Origin: Bromus sterilis
Lineage: Eukaryota; Streptophyta; Magnoliopsida; Poales; Poaceae
Reading direction: 5' to 3'
Length of the DNA stretch: 64,000 bases
Assembly: GCA_950022295.1 (NCBI GenBank)
Contig: OX465600.1
Span: 29,239,282-29,303,281, forward strand
Shown here: positions 1-12,499 of the stretch, piece by piece
How the letters are laid out: each line of letters begins with the position of its first letter
Position numbering within the stretch: position 1 is the first letter of the stretch
Notes under the pieces: generated by a model
The model's input: the letters and a program-made list of their open reading frames with translations, nothing else
Databases searched by the model: none
Told to the model about the DNA's origin: nothing
Program-made: the position numbers and the translations under genes

Positions 1-129
1 TTTACTCATAAATCATATCACAACATGTTCTTACTACTAAGAACTTGGGTCACATTACGTCGAGTACATAACTCTGGTTTTACATGAAAGAACCTATGAC
101 AAAGGCATAGAGGATCCAACACATCCATT

Positions 130-310
130 TCTTTCATTAACCATTAACCATTGTTCTTGTACTGAGACTAACTCAACACTTCTCTTGGATATACAAGTAA
201 CGACCACTTCTTGACTTGTCCCATTCCGAACTCCTTCAGAATCTTATCCAGGAAAGTGTTACGATTCAATGTTATTAAACACATATCTATCTTAATAGAT
301 GTTCAATGCT
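130..310 (-). pseudogene. Copia reverse-transcriptase remnant
   Basis: On the minus strand, roughly 310 down to 170, the sequence translates to fragments such as FLDKILKEFGM. This matches the segment of Copia reverse transcriptase that usually reads YLDKILKRFxM, downstream of the YVDD active site. Stops and frameshifts surround it. It lies on the expected side of the YVDD-derived array at 375-690. Confidence 0.6.
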
Positions 311-374
311 TAATACTTATTCATCTTCATTTATGAAAGATTCAAATAATCATTAACACCAACTGCACCATTCA

Positions 375-690
375 TAATATGTTATCCATATATGACAATG
401 TTATCATGCTCCCACTCAAATATGTCATGGACATATTAAGTTATAGGATAACACTCATATTGCTCCCACTCAAATATGTCGGCCACATATAAGACAAGGA
501 CAACATCCACATGGCTCCCACTTAGATATGTCAGACACATATTAAGTTCAGGATACTAACCACATGGCTCCTATTCAAATATGTCATTTACATATAAGTG
601 TAGGATAATACTCCCATAGCTCCCACTGAAAATATGTCGTCTACATATTAAGTTTCAGGAAACTATTCAGCTCCCACTCAGTTTCATGCA
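375..690 (-). repeat. ~52-bp tandem array derived from the RT YVDD segment
   Basis: Six diverged units are visible. Unit boundaries marked by the phrase CTCCCACT (or a near variant) fall at 409, 463, 515, 568, 620 and 671, giving periods of 54, 52, 53, 52 and 51 bp. Each unit holds an antisense ATATGTC...ACATAT core. The unit near 630-655 still reads YVDDI on the minus strand, the others YVHDI, YVADI, YVSDI or YVNDI. The array therefore seems to be an amplification of the reverse-transcriptase active-site segment inside a dead Copia element. Confidence 0.7.
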
Positions 691-3299
691 AATGCATGTT
701 TCCTCGATATTTTGGTTAAGTCCAAAATCCTTTGATCATCCATCAAAATGAGAATTCAGTTTACGAGACACTAGTATCCATATGTTTTTCCAAAACCTTC
801 TTATTGTACCAATTACAACACTTCTTCAAATACAGGATTTGAGGAAGTCACGGTATTGATAACAATCCTGGATCAATTGTAGTGAATATCCCTTTGACTC
901 AAGCATTGCTACACATTGTAGTCAACCCATTGAATTTGTCAGAAACAATCTTTGTGACAAACCAATCTTGACGTCCTTTTGATGTTCACAATTATTCCTC
1001 ATAACTCTGAAGTTATTGTGAATATCAATTAACCTCCTTACTTGATAAGATTCAAGCAATCTTAAATGTAACTCAACATAGGATTTCATGACTCGTAGTC
1101 ATATCTCGTACTTAGGTCCACCATCGCTTTTTTGTAGTTCGTAGGAATCTCTTGTTCCATTAACATGACAAGTGAATCATGAATATCATTTTGCACCAGG
1201 GGAAAATATATATTCTTGAATCCTACCTTTCTCAGTAAAATCTCCCATCAGAAGATCATGATCATTATCATTAGTTTCTCCTCTTATTGTAGAGCTTTGC
1301 TTCCAGAACATATTCCGTTGCACTACTCTGACATTTGGAGGCAAGGTCAATTACCTTGGTTGAACTTTCACTTTTCTTCCATTACCACATTTATCAAGAA
1401 AAATTCTTGACAAACAGCAAACATAGCAATACAAGTTTTTCTCCTTTTGGTTCTAGTTGTGGCAGATGCATCCATAGTTGTCTAAGGATACACTAAAAAG
1501 ATAATTTATCTTACATAAATCAAGCTTCCTAGAAACCATAACACACCATGACATATATAGTGTTGGTTTCCACGAACTCAGATGGTTCCCTATGCTGAAG
1601 TGAGTGTTTGCATATTAAATTAATAACTCTAAACAATAATAACGTAACTTGGTAAGAGATAACTTAGACCATACACTTTTCGATAGAATATGATCACAAT
1701 GTTCAGGCACATCAATCATATTGAAGTGTCTCAAGACATTGCAATTTGTGGAACAACTTTCACACAAGTCTTTATGCCCAAGACTAACTCAAAACATTTG
1801 TCACTTTGATTAAATCGCAGAGACTTGTCTTTCTTGTTAATTTAATATCCATCTTTACTCTGAAATCCCTTTTGATCATATCAAATTATTTTAGACTCAT
1901 GTTTCATTAGTGAATACAAATATTCATCTAAGTCCACATACGAAGTTCACGAAATAATGAAATTCACCACATGCTGACATACGATACATCACAATGTATG
2001 ATACTCAACAATCAGTACACATTCCGTTTAGCAGAATGCGAGGTTTTAGTCATCTCACCTAAAAAGCATGGTTTGTATGTGTCAAGAGATCAAGTATCTT
2101 AAGACATCATCATACCATTCATGACTTAAACTGTAGTGTCATTATTAAGCCTAGATATTTCTTGGCATTACAATATTTCTTATAAATGATCAAACAACTA
2201 TCATCAATATAAGAATAACTCATTCATAATCGTAATGTGACCATAAGAGATATCATTCATAAAAGGAGAACAACTGACTTGTTTCTCACTAATATGAATA
2301 ATTTTCTTCGCGAGATGCAAGACACACTAATAAAGTCCTCATTCAAACGATCATAAAATTTATTCATATATTAATCAATTGATATATGTAGAGGGAGAGT
2401 GTTGTCGACCATCAACTATCTTGATTGCCGTCAGCACACATTGTCACCTCATACCTTCCAAGTCACTCTCAAGCAGTAAGTTCAAGCATCGAATACTTAA
2501 TCAACCGCAATTAGTGTTTCGTGGGAAAGGCATTTATAACTCATATATCAAATATACCTTCTCCGTCACTGACCATTCCTACATTGGTTCTACTCTTAAA
2601 GTTCTTAACTTTAACCATGACCTCATGACAGGTGAACGATTCTCCTTCATGACATAGTCAAGACATGGTCTTTGTAATTGGGAGGAAGCGGATGCAACTC
2701 CCCAGTTATCGCAAAGTAACCAGTCATTCAGTAGTCCAAGTTATACACAAGGTGTTCCATGTATCTTATACATTTTCCAAGTGACTTTCTCAGCAGGTTG
2801 TTCCTTCCACCATAGTTGAAAGAAACCCCGTCCATATACTCATATTCCATTACTCTGATTTGTGACCAAGTGCTTTCAAGTTCACCTAGCACGTCATACG
2901 TGTTGGTTAGCATGCATTCACAATTCAGATTCCATAGAATGAATTATGGTGTATTGGACAGTCATTAATAAGTGACGGTGAGTGCGATACTCATCATCAT
3001 CTTCCTTGATTACGGAGTTGTCAGGTGTATCTCCTAGCAGTTCTTCGTATTATGTTTAGCAAGTCATTACTAGTGAGTATGTCTCTAATGGTGTTGGTAC
3101 ACATCAATGAAGTAAGACCCATTTACCTTAAGTTCTATCATACTAAAAAGAGCCATAGTTCTAAACATTGGTATGACGTTATCTACAATGATATTTGCTA
3201 AGACATGAAGATTAAGTTCATAATATGGAGTTCATGTTTCAAAAAACAATTCTGGAACTCCCACTCAGACAAACATCCCTCATAGTTTGTTCTAAGTGA

Positions 3300-4130
3300 T
3301 TACACGATCCTTCAAGAACATACCTCCCCGTGTGACACGACCATCAGTATGTTGTTCAAGGTAGGCCATCATGCCAATCACATCATCCATGTGACTCATG
3401 CTCGACCTTTCGGTCTCTTGTGTCCCGAGGCCATGTCTGCACATGCCAGGCTCGCCACAATAACCTTAGTGAGTATATGCCGTGTATGTAAGGCCATGTT
3501 TCTGGACATGCTAGGCTTGCTCCACCCATATCTTGTGAACGTAAAAATGTTTGACACCCGTGTGACACGTGATGCCTCCATAATGAAGAACTTTCCAGAT
3601 GGTGCTTCACTAAGGAAGGACACTTTGTTGGATTAGTGAGGGATCATCCTATTATGCTACCGTCGTATATCTAACATATTAGCAAAACAGGATGCAACAG
3701 TATAAATCATACATGCTATGATTCCCCCCGACATGCAAATTAAAGTTGAAAATGCCTTTCTACTTTATCTTTTGCAAGTTTTACATGACTGCTAGGGGTT
3801 TCGAGAAAAGAACCGCTTTCTATCCTGCGAAAACAAGCCACAACACCAATCCCGCAATTGTCTCTATTACACCCCTGTCGGGGCCCTCCGTGGCAAACAT
3901 CTTCGCATCGCTAATGCAGAGAGACAGACACCCCCCCAGCCACTTTATATGGTACAAGCCATATGTCAAGCGTGGAACCAGTCTCGCGTAAACGCGTAAG
4001 GTCGGTCGGGGGCCGCTTCATCAAACATTGCCGCAACGCTAAATGAGTACACGTGAGAGGGTAACAATTGAGAATTGATGCCCACATACTAGATGTGTTC
4101 TATCCGTACAATACATCTACGCATAGCCTT
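3300..4130 (-). other. Copia 5' leader and gag-proximal region
   Basis: This stretch resembles 15690-16768 of the second Copia element, sharing phrases such as CCTTTCGGTC, GAGGCCATGTCTG and ACATGC(T/C)AGGCT. It lies between the primer site and the decayed coding region, so it is leader plus the start of gag. Short frames on either strand, up to 95 codons, show no recognisable protein. Confidence 0.6.
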
Positions 4131-4143
4131 GCTCTGATACCAC
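4131..4143 (-). promoter_or_regulatory. Primer-binding site (tRNA-iMet)
   Basis: The plus strand reads GCTCTGATACCA followed by one base and the LTR. Its complement, TGGTATCAGAGC, is the classic Copia primer site pairing with the 3' end of initiator methionine tRNA. It fixes both the orientation of the element and the LTR boundary. Confidence 0.9.
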
Positions 4144-5911
4144 TGTTGGTGTTCGGGGCAGAAAACACAAAATTTTCATAACCTACGAGATCAATACCCA
4201 AGACCTATGCTATGGCGATGCAAGTAACAGACAGAAATAAATCACATACTAGTATGTAGTCCGTTAAGCGGGAAACATTCCCGCATGAACGTGGTTGGTG
4301 TAGTCGTACCGGAAATCCCCGATGCCGCGCAGATCCACGATGACTCCTGCAGCCACCCGATCCTTGTAGATCGATGACGGGATTACGTCCCCGTCGGAAC
4401 GTTGCTGATGAAGACCTCGCGATACGACCACGACGCTGAAGTAGCACCACAAGTGTAGCGCCTCGCGGGATTATACACATACAGTATACCCGACGTCCCT
4501 CCGGGCTCCGAACCAGTAGAGCAGCGGAAAGAAGATGGATTCGGATCCCGATTCCAGCAGCACGACGGCGTGCGTATGGTGGGGAAATCCCCAACCAAGT
4601 GTAGACTCCAAACAAGGGGAGTCCACTCGAGGAAGGAGAAAGGAGGGAGAGAGAGATGAGAACTTATCTCAAAAATATGATGAATAAAAGGGCACCTCTA
4701 CCCCTCGTTATATAGGCCAAGGAGGGGTGCCACCACCCCTCTACTTCCGGGGTGGGACTAATCCCAAGGGGAGGGGGGTGCGCCATGAATAAAGGGGGTG
4801 GGCCCCTCTATGGCGCCATGGCCCATGGGGGAGGACTCCCTCTCCCCCTAATGGGCCCTATGAGGCCCATATGCCTTTTAATTCATTTTTAATTATATTT
4901 AAATATATTTTAATATTTAATTCAGATAATTAAATAATAAAACATTAATTAAACATTATTAAATATATTTTGAACCTTTCAAAATACCCGGAACAACTTC
5001 CGGCCTTCATCGGAACAATTCCGGTGTTCTCTCCAATCTCTCCGGTGATCCCGAATCAATCCTTACTGCGTCGAGTACCCTTAAGTGTAACACCCTACGG
5101 TCCGGGAAACAGCAGACATGATCGAGACAATTCTCATTGATCAATGACTAATCAATTGGACCTGGTTACAATCCTTGATAGCCCCTGCGCTTCCATCGTT
5201 GTTGGATCCGTTAACCGTGTGCCTGTTCCCTTTGTCCTGTGGTACTTTGCTTGTCCGAGGTTTGATCATCGGTATCCAATATACCTAGTTCGTCCTCGTT
5301 CTCAACAAACAAGTTTACTCGTTCCCGTGATATTACAACTCCGTTACCTAGTCACACGTTTGCAAACTTTATGATGCAATATCACCGAGTGGGCCGAGAG
5401 TACCTATCCGTCACACGGATGGACAAATCCCGCTTTGATCTATTTGCATACTCATCAACCATCTATTTCGGAATACCCAAAGTGCACCGTTATAGCCAGC
5501 ATATTTCAGTCAGGCGGTGGGATACAAATCAAAGTCTCCTCATCGATGACAATTACGTATGATCATTACGGTCAAAGGATCTGGTCACTACGTTATAGTT
5601 ATCGCAATGTCGAATTATGTGACTTGATCACATCGCAACACTTCTGGTGGGTGTATGTCCATCATATCATTATCCAATGATACGACTCCATTGTCAACAG
5701 ACGCCATTCTCTCATGATCAGGAAACCTTGATCATCAATCGCCCAATGGATTAGTATACTAGGGTTGACTAGGGACCTGGTTGTTTGTATACCACACCTG
5801 TATTAATGTTTCCGCTTAATACAATTATAGCATACGATCAAACGTATTATGAACTAATGGAATATGCTCGATAAAACATATTTTATTTGCTTCTAGGGCA
5901 CATTCCCAACA
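4144..5911 (-). repeat. 5' LTR of the first Copia element
   Basis: It is 1768 bp long, starts TGTTGG and ends CCAACA, and directly abuts the primer-binding site on the left. The five bases outside its outer end are TCAAG (5912-5916). The matching target duplication would lie beyond the left window edge and cannot be checked. Confidence 0.85.
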
Positions 5912-6752
5912 TCAAGATCAAACTTTTTGACATCAAATCCATGGAGGAACTAAGGGGATTTTGTACTCTTTGGTCATGTATTATGGGTACCCAATTTCAT
6001 GTCGGTTTCGATGATGATTTCATATTGACGCGTTAGGAAAGCGGGCAGTACTCTTCATCCTGAGAATACTTCGGGCAATATTTTGTGTCAACAAGCACAA
6101 CTTTTTTTATGCTTTTCTTGGGATACTTTGGTGCCTCTCCAAAGATAAAATTCTTCACTTGGATCGAGCTCCAAGGCTGAATTTGAACGTCCAACCAGAT
6201 CACTAGACATGGTTGCAATAATTGTGTCATACACCCCTTTTCCATCTGATTATGGAATCGCATAAAGGATTACCTTCGTATAGGTCCTATCGGCACATAC
6301 GCTTGGGTGATAGTGCAGTCTCTCATGGTTTGGTTGGGTAAAATGTTGGTTGATAACATTCCAATAGAAAATCAATGGTCTCTCTCACCATGGTCGGTTG
6401 TTGGGCTATTTGGAGAAGCAAAATGTGCGTGTATATTTCAACAAAAATCCACTCCACCATCGGTGATCTTTCACGCCATCAAGGGGGACTCAAAGTTTGG
6501 GTCATAGTGAGAGAAAAAAGATAATATATGCAAGGAGAGTTATGATTCTTGTAATTTTTGGGTGTGCAACAAAACTCTATTCCCCCTCTCTTAATTAATG
6601 GTTAAGGTAAAGCTGATGCATTCATTTCAAAGAAAAACTCGCATGGATAAGGACGATCCGGTTTAGGTGGCCTTTTTCATTGGCGGCACTGATGCCAAGA
6701 GTATTCAGTACCACAGTCTGTGTTGGTTACATTACGTTGTAAACTCTTCCTA
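5912..6752. other. Unassigned DNA between two transposons
   Basis: It holds a 76-codon minus frame (6033-6263) and a 66-codon plus frame (6307-6507), neither of which I recognise. There are no terminal repeats or RNA genes that I can see. It may be a remnant of another element, or the host sequence of the two flanking insertions. Confidence 0.4.
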
Positions 6753-6965
6753 CACTAGTGGACAGACCCCCATATTATCCCAGTTTATATGGGCCTTCGG
6801 TCCCGGTTCCACACCCGGGACCAATAACTCGGGACCAATGATGATCCCGGTTGGCCCACAAACCGGGACCGAGGAGGGTCCACGTGGCCAGGCGCGCAGC
6901 GAGGGGGGGAGGGGTCATCGGTCCCGGTTGATAGGAAGAACCGGGACCGAAGAGGCTCCACTGCC
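6753..6965. repeat. Subterminal repeats of CACTA A, left end
   Basis: Direct and inverted copies of TCGGTCCCGGTT and its complement AACCGGGACC follow the terminal CACTAGTGG. In En/Spm elements such motifs bind the regulatory protein TnpA; binding here is inference. Confidence 0.7.
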
Positions 6966-9956
6966 CTCCTTTTTAGCCCTATTTTCTGTTTTTTTTCATT
7001 TATTTATTTTGTGTTTTGTATTCAATTAAATGGAACCATATATATAAATTAAAGCAACAATGAAGGAACCATAATATATATTACACATTATCGTCACGAA
7101 TATATCATATACACCATCTCATTCCTCGTGCTTGGTCGAACATGTATTACACAAACGGTACTCACACGAGTTCGATCTAATTTACATCGCTCCTTGGCCG
7201 CTTGTCTTCCAAAAAATGAGGGTGAAAGAACTCTCCGGTCGGAGCTATGACATGGTCTAATAAAAATCCGGCGATTTCCTCTTGAATTGCTCGCACGCGT
7301 TGTCGTGGTAGAAGACCGTCCCGCATTCGTTCGATCTAATGAAAAGAAAGGGATCAATATATGAATGAAACTAAACACAATTTAACGCAATAAATTAAAG
7401 TATTGAATGTTGTTTATCGTACTTCAATTTTCCTTATGTTTCGGGTTGCGGCCGTCTCTTTGGTCGTCTGGCGAATGAACTCGCAGACATAATATCCACA
7501 TAAGTTATTCCCGGGTCCCTGTCTCAAACACTTTACGAGAACGGAGATCAATGAATATTATAATCAGCATGATAATTACACTGAAACTAGAATAAAAAAT
7601 ATGCACGGATCTAGCAAGTAGTACTTACATTCAGTGATTCAAATGTAAGCTTTGCCGGAAGACCCGGTATTTTGGCGGTGAACCGTTTCCAAACCCTCTG
7701 GAGGCATGCTTGCATGTCCTCCCATGATTTCATAGATTTGCGTCCCGGGTCCATGACTTTTACTATTCCTTCGTCCGGAACAATGATCAACAGAATAAAG
7801 TGGAAGCTGCACACGCATAAAGAGTCAATTATACGCTTAACACCGAGCAAGCAAAATAGAATGTGTGCGAGACAGTAACACTCACTCGAAGTTGTAAGGA
7901 ATAGTATTTCCCTTCTTGTGCCGAAATACGTCAACGATTGCAACAAGTTGTTCTCTGTCTGGTTGGGCTTCTCTTTGAGAGTTCTTTCACGAACGAACTG
8001 GCAGTCAACGAACCCAATGTCATAGATTTGTCCTTTCTTGCATTCGAGAATCTTCATTCTGCATATATAATTAGTTTAGTGATGAGTGTAAGATTGTACA
8101 TGAAACGAATGAACTGAGCTACAAAGGATTGATCACTGAAATTAATGGTACTTACAAACAATATGCACTGACGATAGATTTGTCGATGGCGTCTCCATTG
8201 TAAAACTGAAATAATTCTGAGAATTCAATCAGATCGAAGCCTTGTCCATGCCCGTAATGCTCGTTTTGAAATTTAGCGTAGATCCAGTTTTTGGATTTAG
8301 CAGATTTTTCCATGTACCAGTCATGCAATTTTCTCATCTTTGTTCGTAGATCGTTGACTAACTCGGGTTTGACGAGAGGATACCCTTGTTGGTATTGGTA
8401 TGCCGGTACGAATTCCTCGTCGTTCCCGAACTCATCTAGACGGCTCAGGTAATCAGTAATAGACAATCCTACTGCCTGGGATTTTGCTCCGTACTGTCTT
8501 ATAAACTCCGGATCTTTGTTCGGATCATACGCATCGACCTGATGCTGCTGGGGGCGCGGCCAAGTGTGCACTTTGAGCGGTTCGATCGATTGTTCTTTCT
8601 GTAGTCCGAGCTGGGCAATCTCTTTTCCGACTCTCCGCTCTTTTACCTCATCCGACTTTGTAATAGAGCGTTCATAGTCTGATGTGAGCGGTATGGGGTT
8701 GTGAAGCTTCTTCTTCAGTTTCGCGCACGCGGCGTGATCTTCTGGGGTACGCGGGAACAAGGGCTCTATCGGCTTCTTCTTGTTGGCCACATCAATCTTC
8801 CACTTTTCATAAGACATTTTTACGGACACTTCCAGTTCCTCAGGTGTCATCTCTCCGGGTAGCTTCTTCATATTCTGATGAGGAACTTTTGGGAGGGGTG
8901 ATCGCTTACATTTCGGTGATTTCTTGCTGCCCCTCCTAGTATAGGTACGCTTCCTCTTCTGGCTCTGAGGCTCAGAAGATGGAGACGGCTGAGGCGATGG
9001 TGGAGATTCCTGAGGCGACGGTGGAGATGGCTGAGCCGGAGAGTGGTGAGGCGGTGAAGGCGATGGTTGCGGTGAAGAATGGTCACGTGGCGGCGAAGGT
9101 GGATTGCTCTTCTGAAGAGTGGGTGACCTTGGCGGCACATAATTTGGAAGCACGATGTGCTCCTTTCTCCATAGAACACTCCCCTTTTTTGCTTCTCCTA
9201 GTTCTTTCAGCTCCCCATCTTCACCTGCAGGGTGGTCCAACTTCAGCTCCTCATAATCATCCATCACATCATCCACCATGACGACAGCGTATCCTTCTGG
9301 AGTCGGGTTGCAATGATAAGTTGGTTCTCCGAGATTGATAGGGCCATGCCGACCGCCACCGTCACCTTTAAGTTCATCACTTGCACCTTAAGCTCACAAC
9401 GTGTGCTCTCCGTGATATAATCCACTGGGTAGCGTTTAGGAGCAGCCGTTGTCAATGCATCATCATCATCCTGCTGGAGCTGCGTGGAAGCTTGGGAGCT
9501 TTTCCGATTCGATGGGGCGCCGGTAGCATCGAATCCAGTTTCTAACAAGAGCTGTTGAGGTTGGCCTCCACTTTGCTGGCTAAGTCTGCCGATCAGCTCC
9601 TCCGCCCGCTTTAAGCCTTCTTCTACATTAGGCAGCCGCTCTATGGTAGCCGTTTTCTCAGCCTCATTCGCCACTTTCTCTCTCTCAGCCGCCGTTTTCT
9701 CAGCTGCCTTCCTTTCCTTCCTCCTCTTATGGCTTTTATCTGGATATTTCTTGCTTTCCGAAGGGAAGGCAACTTTCCAACACTTGGAGCCTGGCGTGCC
9801 TCGTGCTCGTCCTGGGTGTTCTTTATTTTTTAGGGCGCGTGTGAGCTCGTCGTCCTCTCTATCGGGAATGAACCGCCCCTCTTCAATATCACGTACGGCA
9901 TCTCTAATATCTTCGATGGGCAGCATGGGATCATCTATGTGTGACTGGTTATATAT

Positions 9957-11651
9957 TGAAGGGTTCGTTGCATAGAAAACAAAAATTTTCCTACGGTTGT
10001 AATAGCCAAGATCACATCTAGAAGATCACTTGTAACGGTTTGAGAAGGACTCACCCTCGAAGACCAAAAGCTTTAACGAGAACTATTCTCGTGGGTGATG
10101 TAGTCGAACACTCGCCGACCTCAAGGTCGTGATGAAGACTTGACGCCACGAACGGGCAGCGTCTCCGTAGTCGGTCACACGTACAAATCAGTGACGACCT
10201 CCGCCCCTTGCTCCAGTTGGGCAGCGGAAGTAGTGGATCCTCGGGAACTCCAGCAGCACTACAACATAGTGGTGGTGGTGGTAGAGAAGATCTTGAGCAG
10301 GGCTTCGCCTAAGCACCGTACTCGTGAAACTGGATCAGCTAGCAAGGGGAGGAAGATGCCAACCAAAGGGCATATGAGAGATGGAGGAATGAGTGTGTAG
10401 AGGGGTCTCCACCCATCTATATATAGGAGGGGGAGGCAGCCCCCAAGGGGTAGCACGCCCCAAGAGGTGCCCCCACCTCTCCCCTCATCATGTGGGTGGA
10501 CTCTCCACTCACAAAAACAAAGGGTCACACATTATTCCCATAACTTCCATAATTCTCCACTCAAAATTCCAAGAGTTTATCACATTAAAACACTTTTAAT
10601 TATCTTGTTTAATGTCACTCAAATTAATGAACACTTCATTTAATGAGTACTTCATTGATGAACACTTCATTCAATGAACACATTAACAATTATCCCCTTG
10701 CACTATTTTGATATACCGAAACTATTCCAGCAGTTTTATCAAAACAGTCCATGTGCTGTCCAGTATATTCTCCGGCGTTCCGTATCCACTCAAACGCGTC
10801 AACGAATCCTTAAGTGTGTCACCCTACGGTTCGTGAATAAAATGGACATGAAAGAGACTCTTCTCCGATCAATAATCATCAGAGGGATCTGGAGATCCAT
10901 GATGACTCCCACTTACTCAACAATGAACTAGTGATCGTGTGAACCATTACTCGGTAACCAATTCCTTTTGTCTCGCGATATTTTACTTGTCCGAGATCCG
11001 ATCATTTGGTATCTTCCATACCTAGTTCGATCTCGTTACCGACAAGTACTCTTTACTCGTTCCGTGATATAACATCCTCGTGAGCCAGTCACGTGCTTGC
11101 AAGCGATGTCAATGTGATATCACCGAGAGGGCCCAGAGTATATCTCTCCGTCATCTGGATGGACAAATCCCACTCTTGATCCACGAGCCTCAACTAACAC
11201 TTTCCAAGTACCCAACGACACCTTTATAATCACCCTGTTACGGTGTGACGTTTGATGGAATCAAAGTACTCTTCCGGTGTCAGTGATTGACGTGATCTCA
11301 TGGTCTAAGGATTAGGGTTACTTCGTGAAAGTTTGATACAGCAATAGAAACTTTGATGACATGATCGTATTGCTATAACTACTGTGGGTGTATGTTCATC
11401 ACATCATTCTCCAATGATATGACCTTGTTATTAACAACATCCAATGTTCATGACCAGGAAACCTTGATCATCCGTTAATCAACAAGCTAGTATAAAGAGA
11501 GGCATTACTAGGAACCTTTTCTCTGTTTATTAAACACACATGTATTAACGTTTCCGGTTAACACAATTATAGCATGAAAATAAACATTTATCATAAACAT
11601 GGAATAAGATAATAACCACTTTATTATTGCCTCTCGGGCATATTCCCTTCA
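9957..11651 (-). repeat. 3' LTR of the nested Copia element
   Basis: It is 1695 bp. The adjacent interior at 11652 reads GTCTCCCACTTGCAC on the plus strand, whose complement is a purine-rich tract typical of the Copia polypurine primer. The reading frames at 10140-10931 belong to the LTR and recur in the other LTR. Confidence 0.92.
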
Positions 11652-12499
11652 GTCTCCCACTTGCACTAGAGTCAATAATCTAGTTTGGTACTTGCGCATC
11701 CAACACCTATGGCATTCAGGTGTTATCCATACGCATTGCTAGTGGTAAACCTAATATCCAGATCTGACACTTCAGGTCCCTGTGTATTTGCATTTCTTTG
11801 CGTCTCTACGCATCACTCATTCACCAATGAGATGGCATTGCATAAATTTGCTCCTCCGGTGAGACCTTAGTCCCTTGAGCTCAAAACATGTTGAATCTAT
11901 TGTCGTACAATAGATCTTCATAGTATTAGCTCGCTTGGAACTACACCTAGTTTGTCAAACAAACTTCTTGACACAAATGCCCTCCTTTGCTGCTGCTAGA
12001 GCAGTCATATACTTAGCCTTTCCTTGTAGTATTCGTTATAATGTCTTAACTTTGGAACTCATCCAAATCCATTTGGAACTATTCCAAATCTATCATGGAA
12101 CTTTCTTCCATTACATTTTGCCACCTTAACATACCGCCAAAATTGAGATAAATTTAGATTGTATCTTGCGACAAAACTAGTATCAATGTAACACTTTACA
12201 ATGAACTATTGTCCAACATACATAATATATATTCTTAGTCCTTCCAAAGCACGTAAGGATATCTTTACTATTGTCCAATGATCATCTTATGAATCATTCT
12301 GGTATATGCTCATAACATTTAGAGCATAGGACATTCTGGAATTGTACATATCATGGTGTACATGATTGATCAAATCATTCATGTGGTTTTACTCACCAAG
12401 TGTCAAAACACTTGAATCTCGCTTCAACCTTTTCCATGCGGCAAGAACTTTTCTCGTCGTTTCCATATTGAACTTCATTCAATACCTCATCTATGTACT

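Larger units (their letters stand above)
1..5911 (-). mobile_element. Copia LTR retrotransposon (Angela/BARE/WIS-like), 5' part, cut by window edge
   Basis: The element reads on the minus strand. Its 5' LTR is at 4144-5911, followed leftward by a tRNA-iMet primer site, a leader and a decayed gag-pol region that runs off the window at base 1. The LTR termini are TGTTGG and CCAACA. The leader at about 3300-4130 resembles the leader of the second Copia element at 15690-16768. No reading frame over about 100 codons survives in the interior, so it is old and inactive. Family assignment is from remembered LTR and primer-site features; the superfamily is more certain than the family. Confidence 0.85.

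Noticed and set aside
375..690. Regularly spaced repeats resembling a CRISPR array
   Set aside because: The units are contiguous diverged tandem copies of a reverse-transcriptase segment in a plant genome, without unique spacers or cas genes.
3349..3636. 95-codon plus-strand frame with overlapping minus frames
   Set aside because: It is antisense to the Copia leader/gag region shared with the second Copia element.
10140..10931. Apparent genes of 68-89 codons, repeated at 16965-17756
   Set aside because: They lie in the two LTRs of the nested Copia element and repeat only because the LTRs are near identical; no protein family is recognisable.
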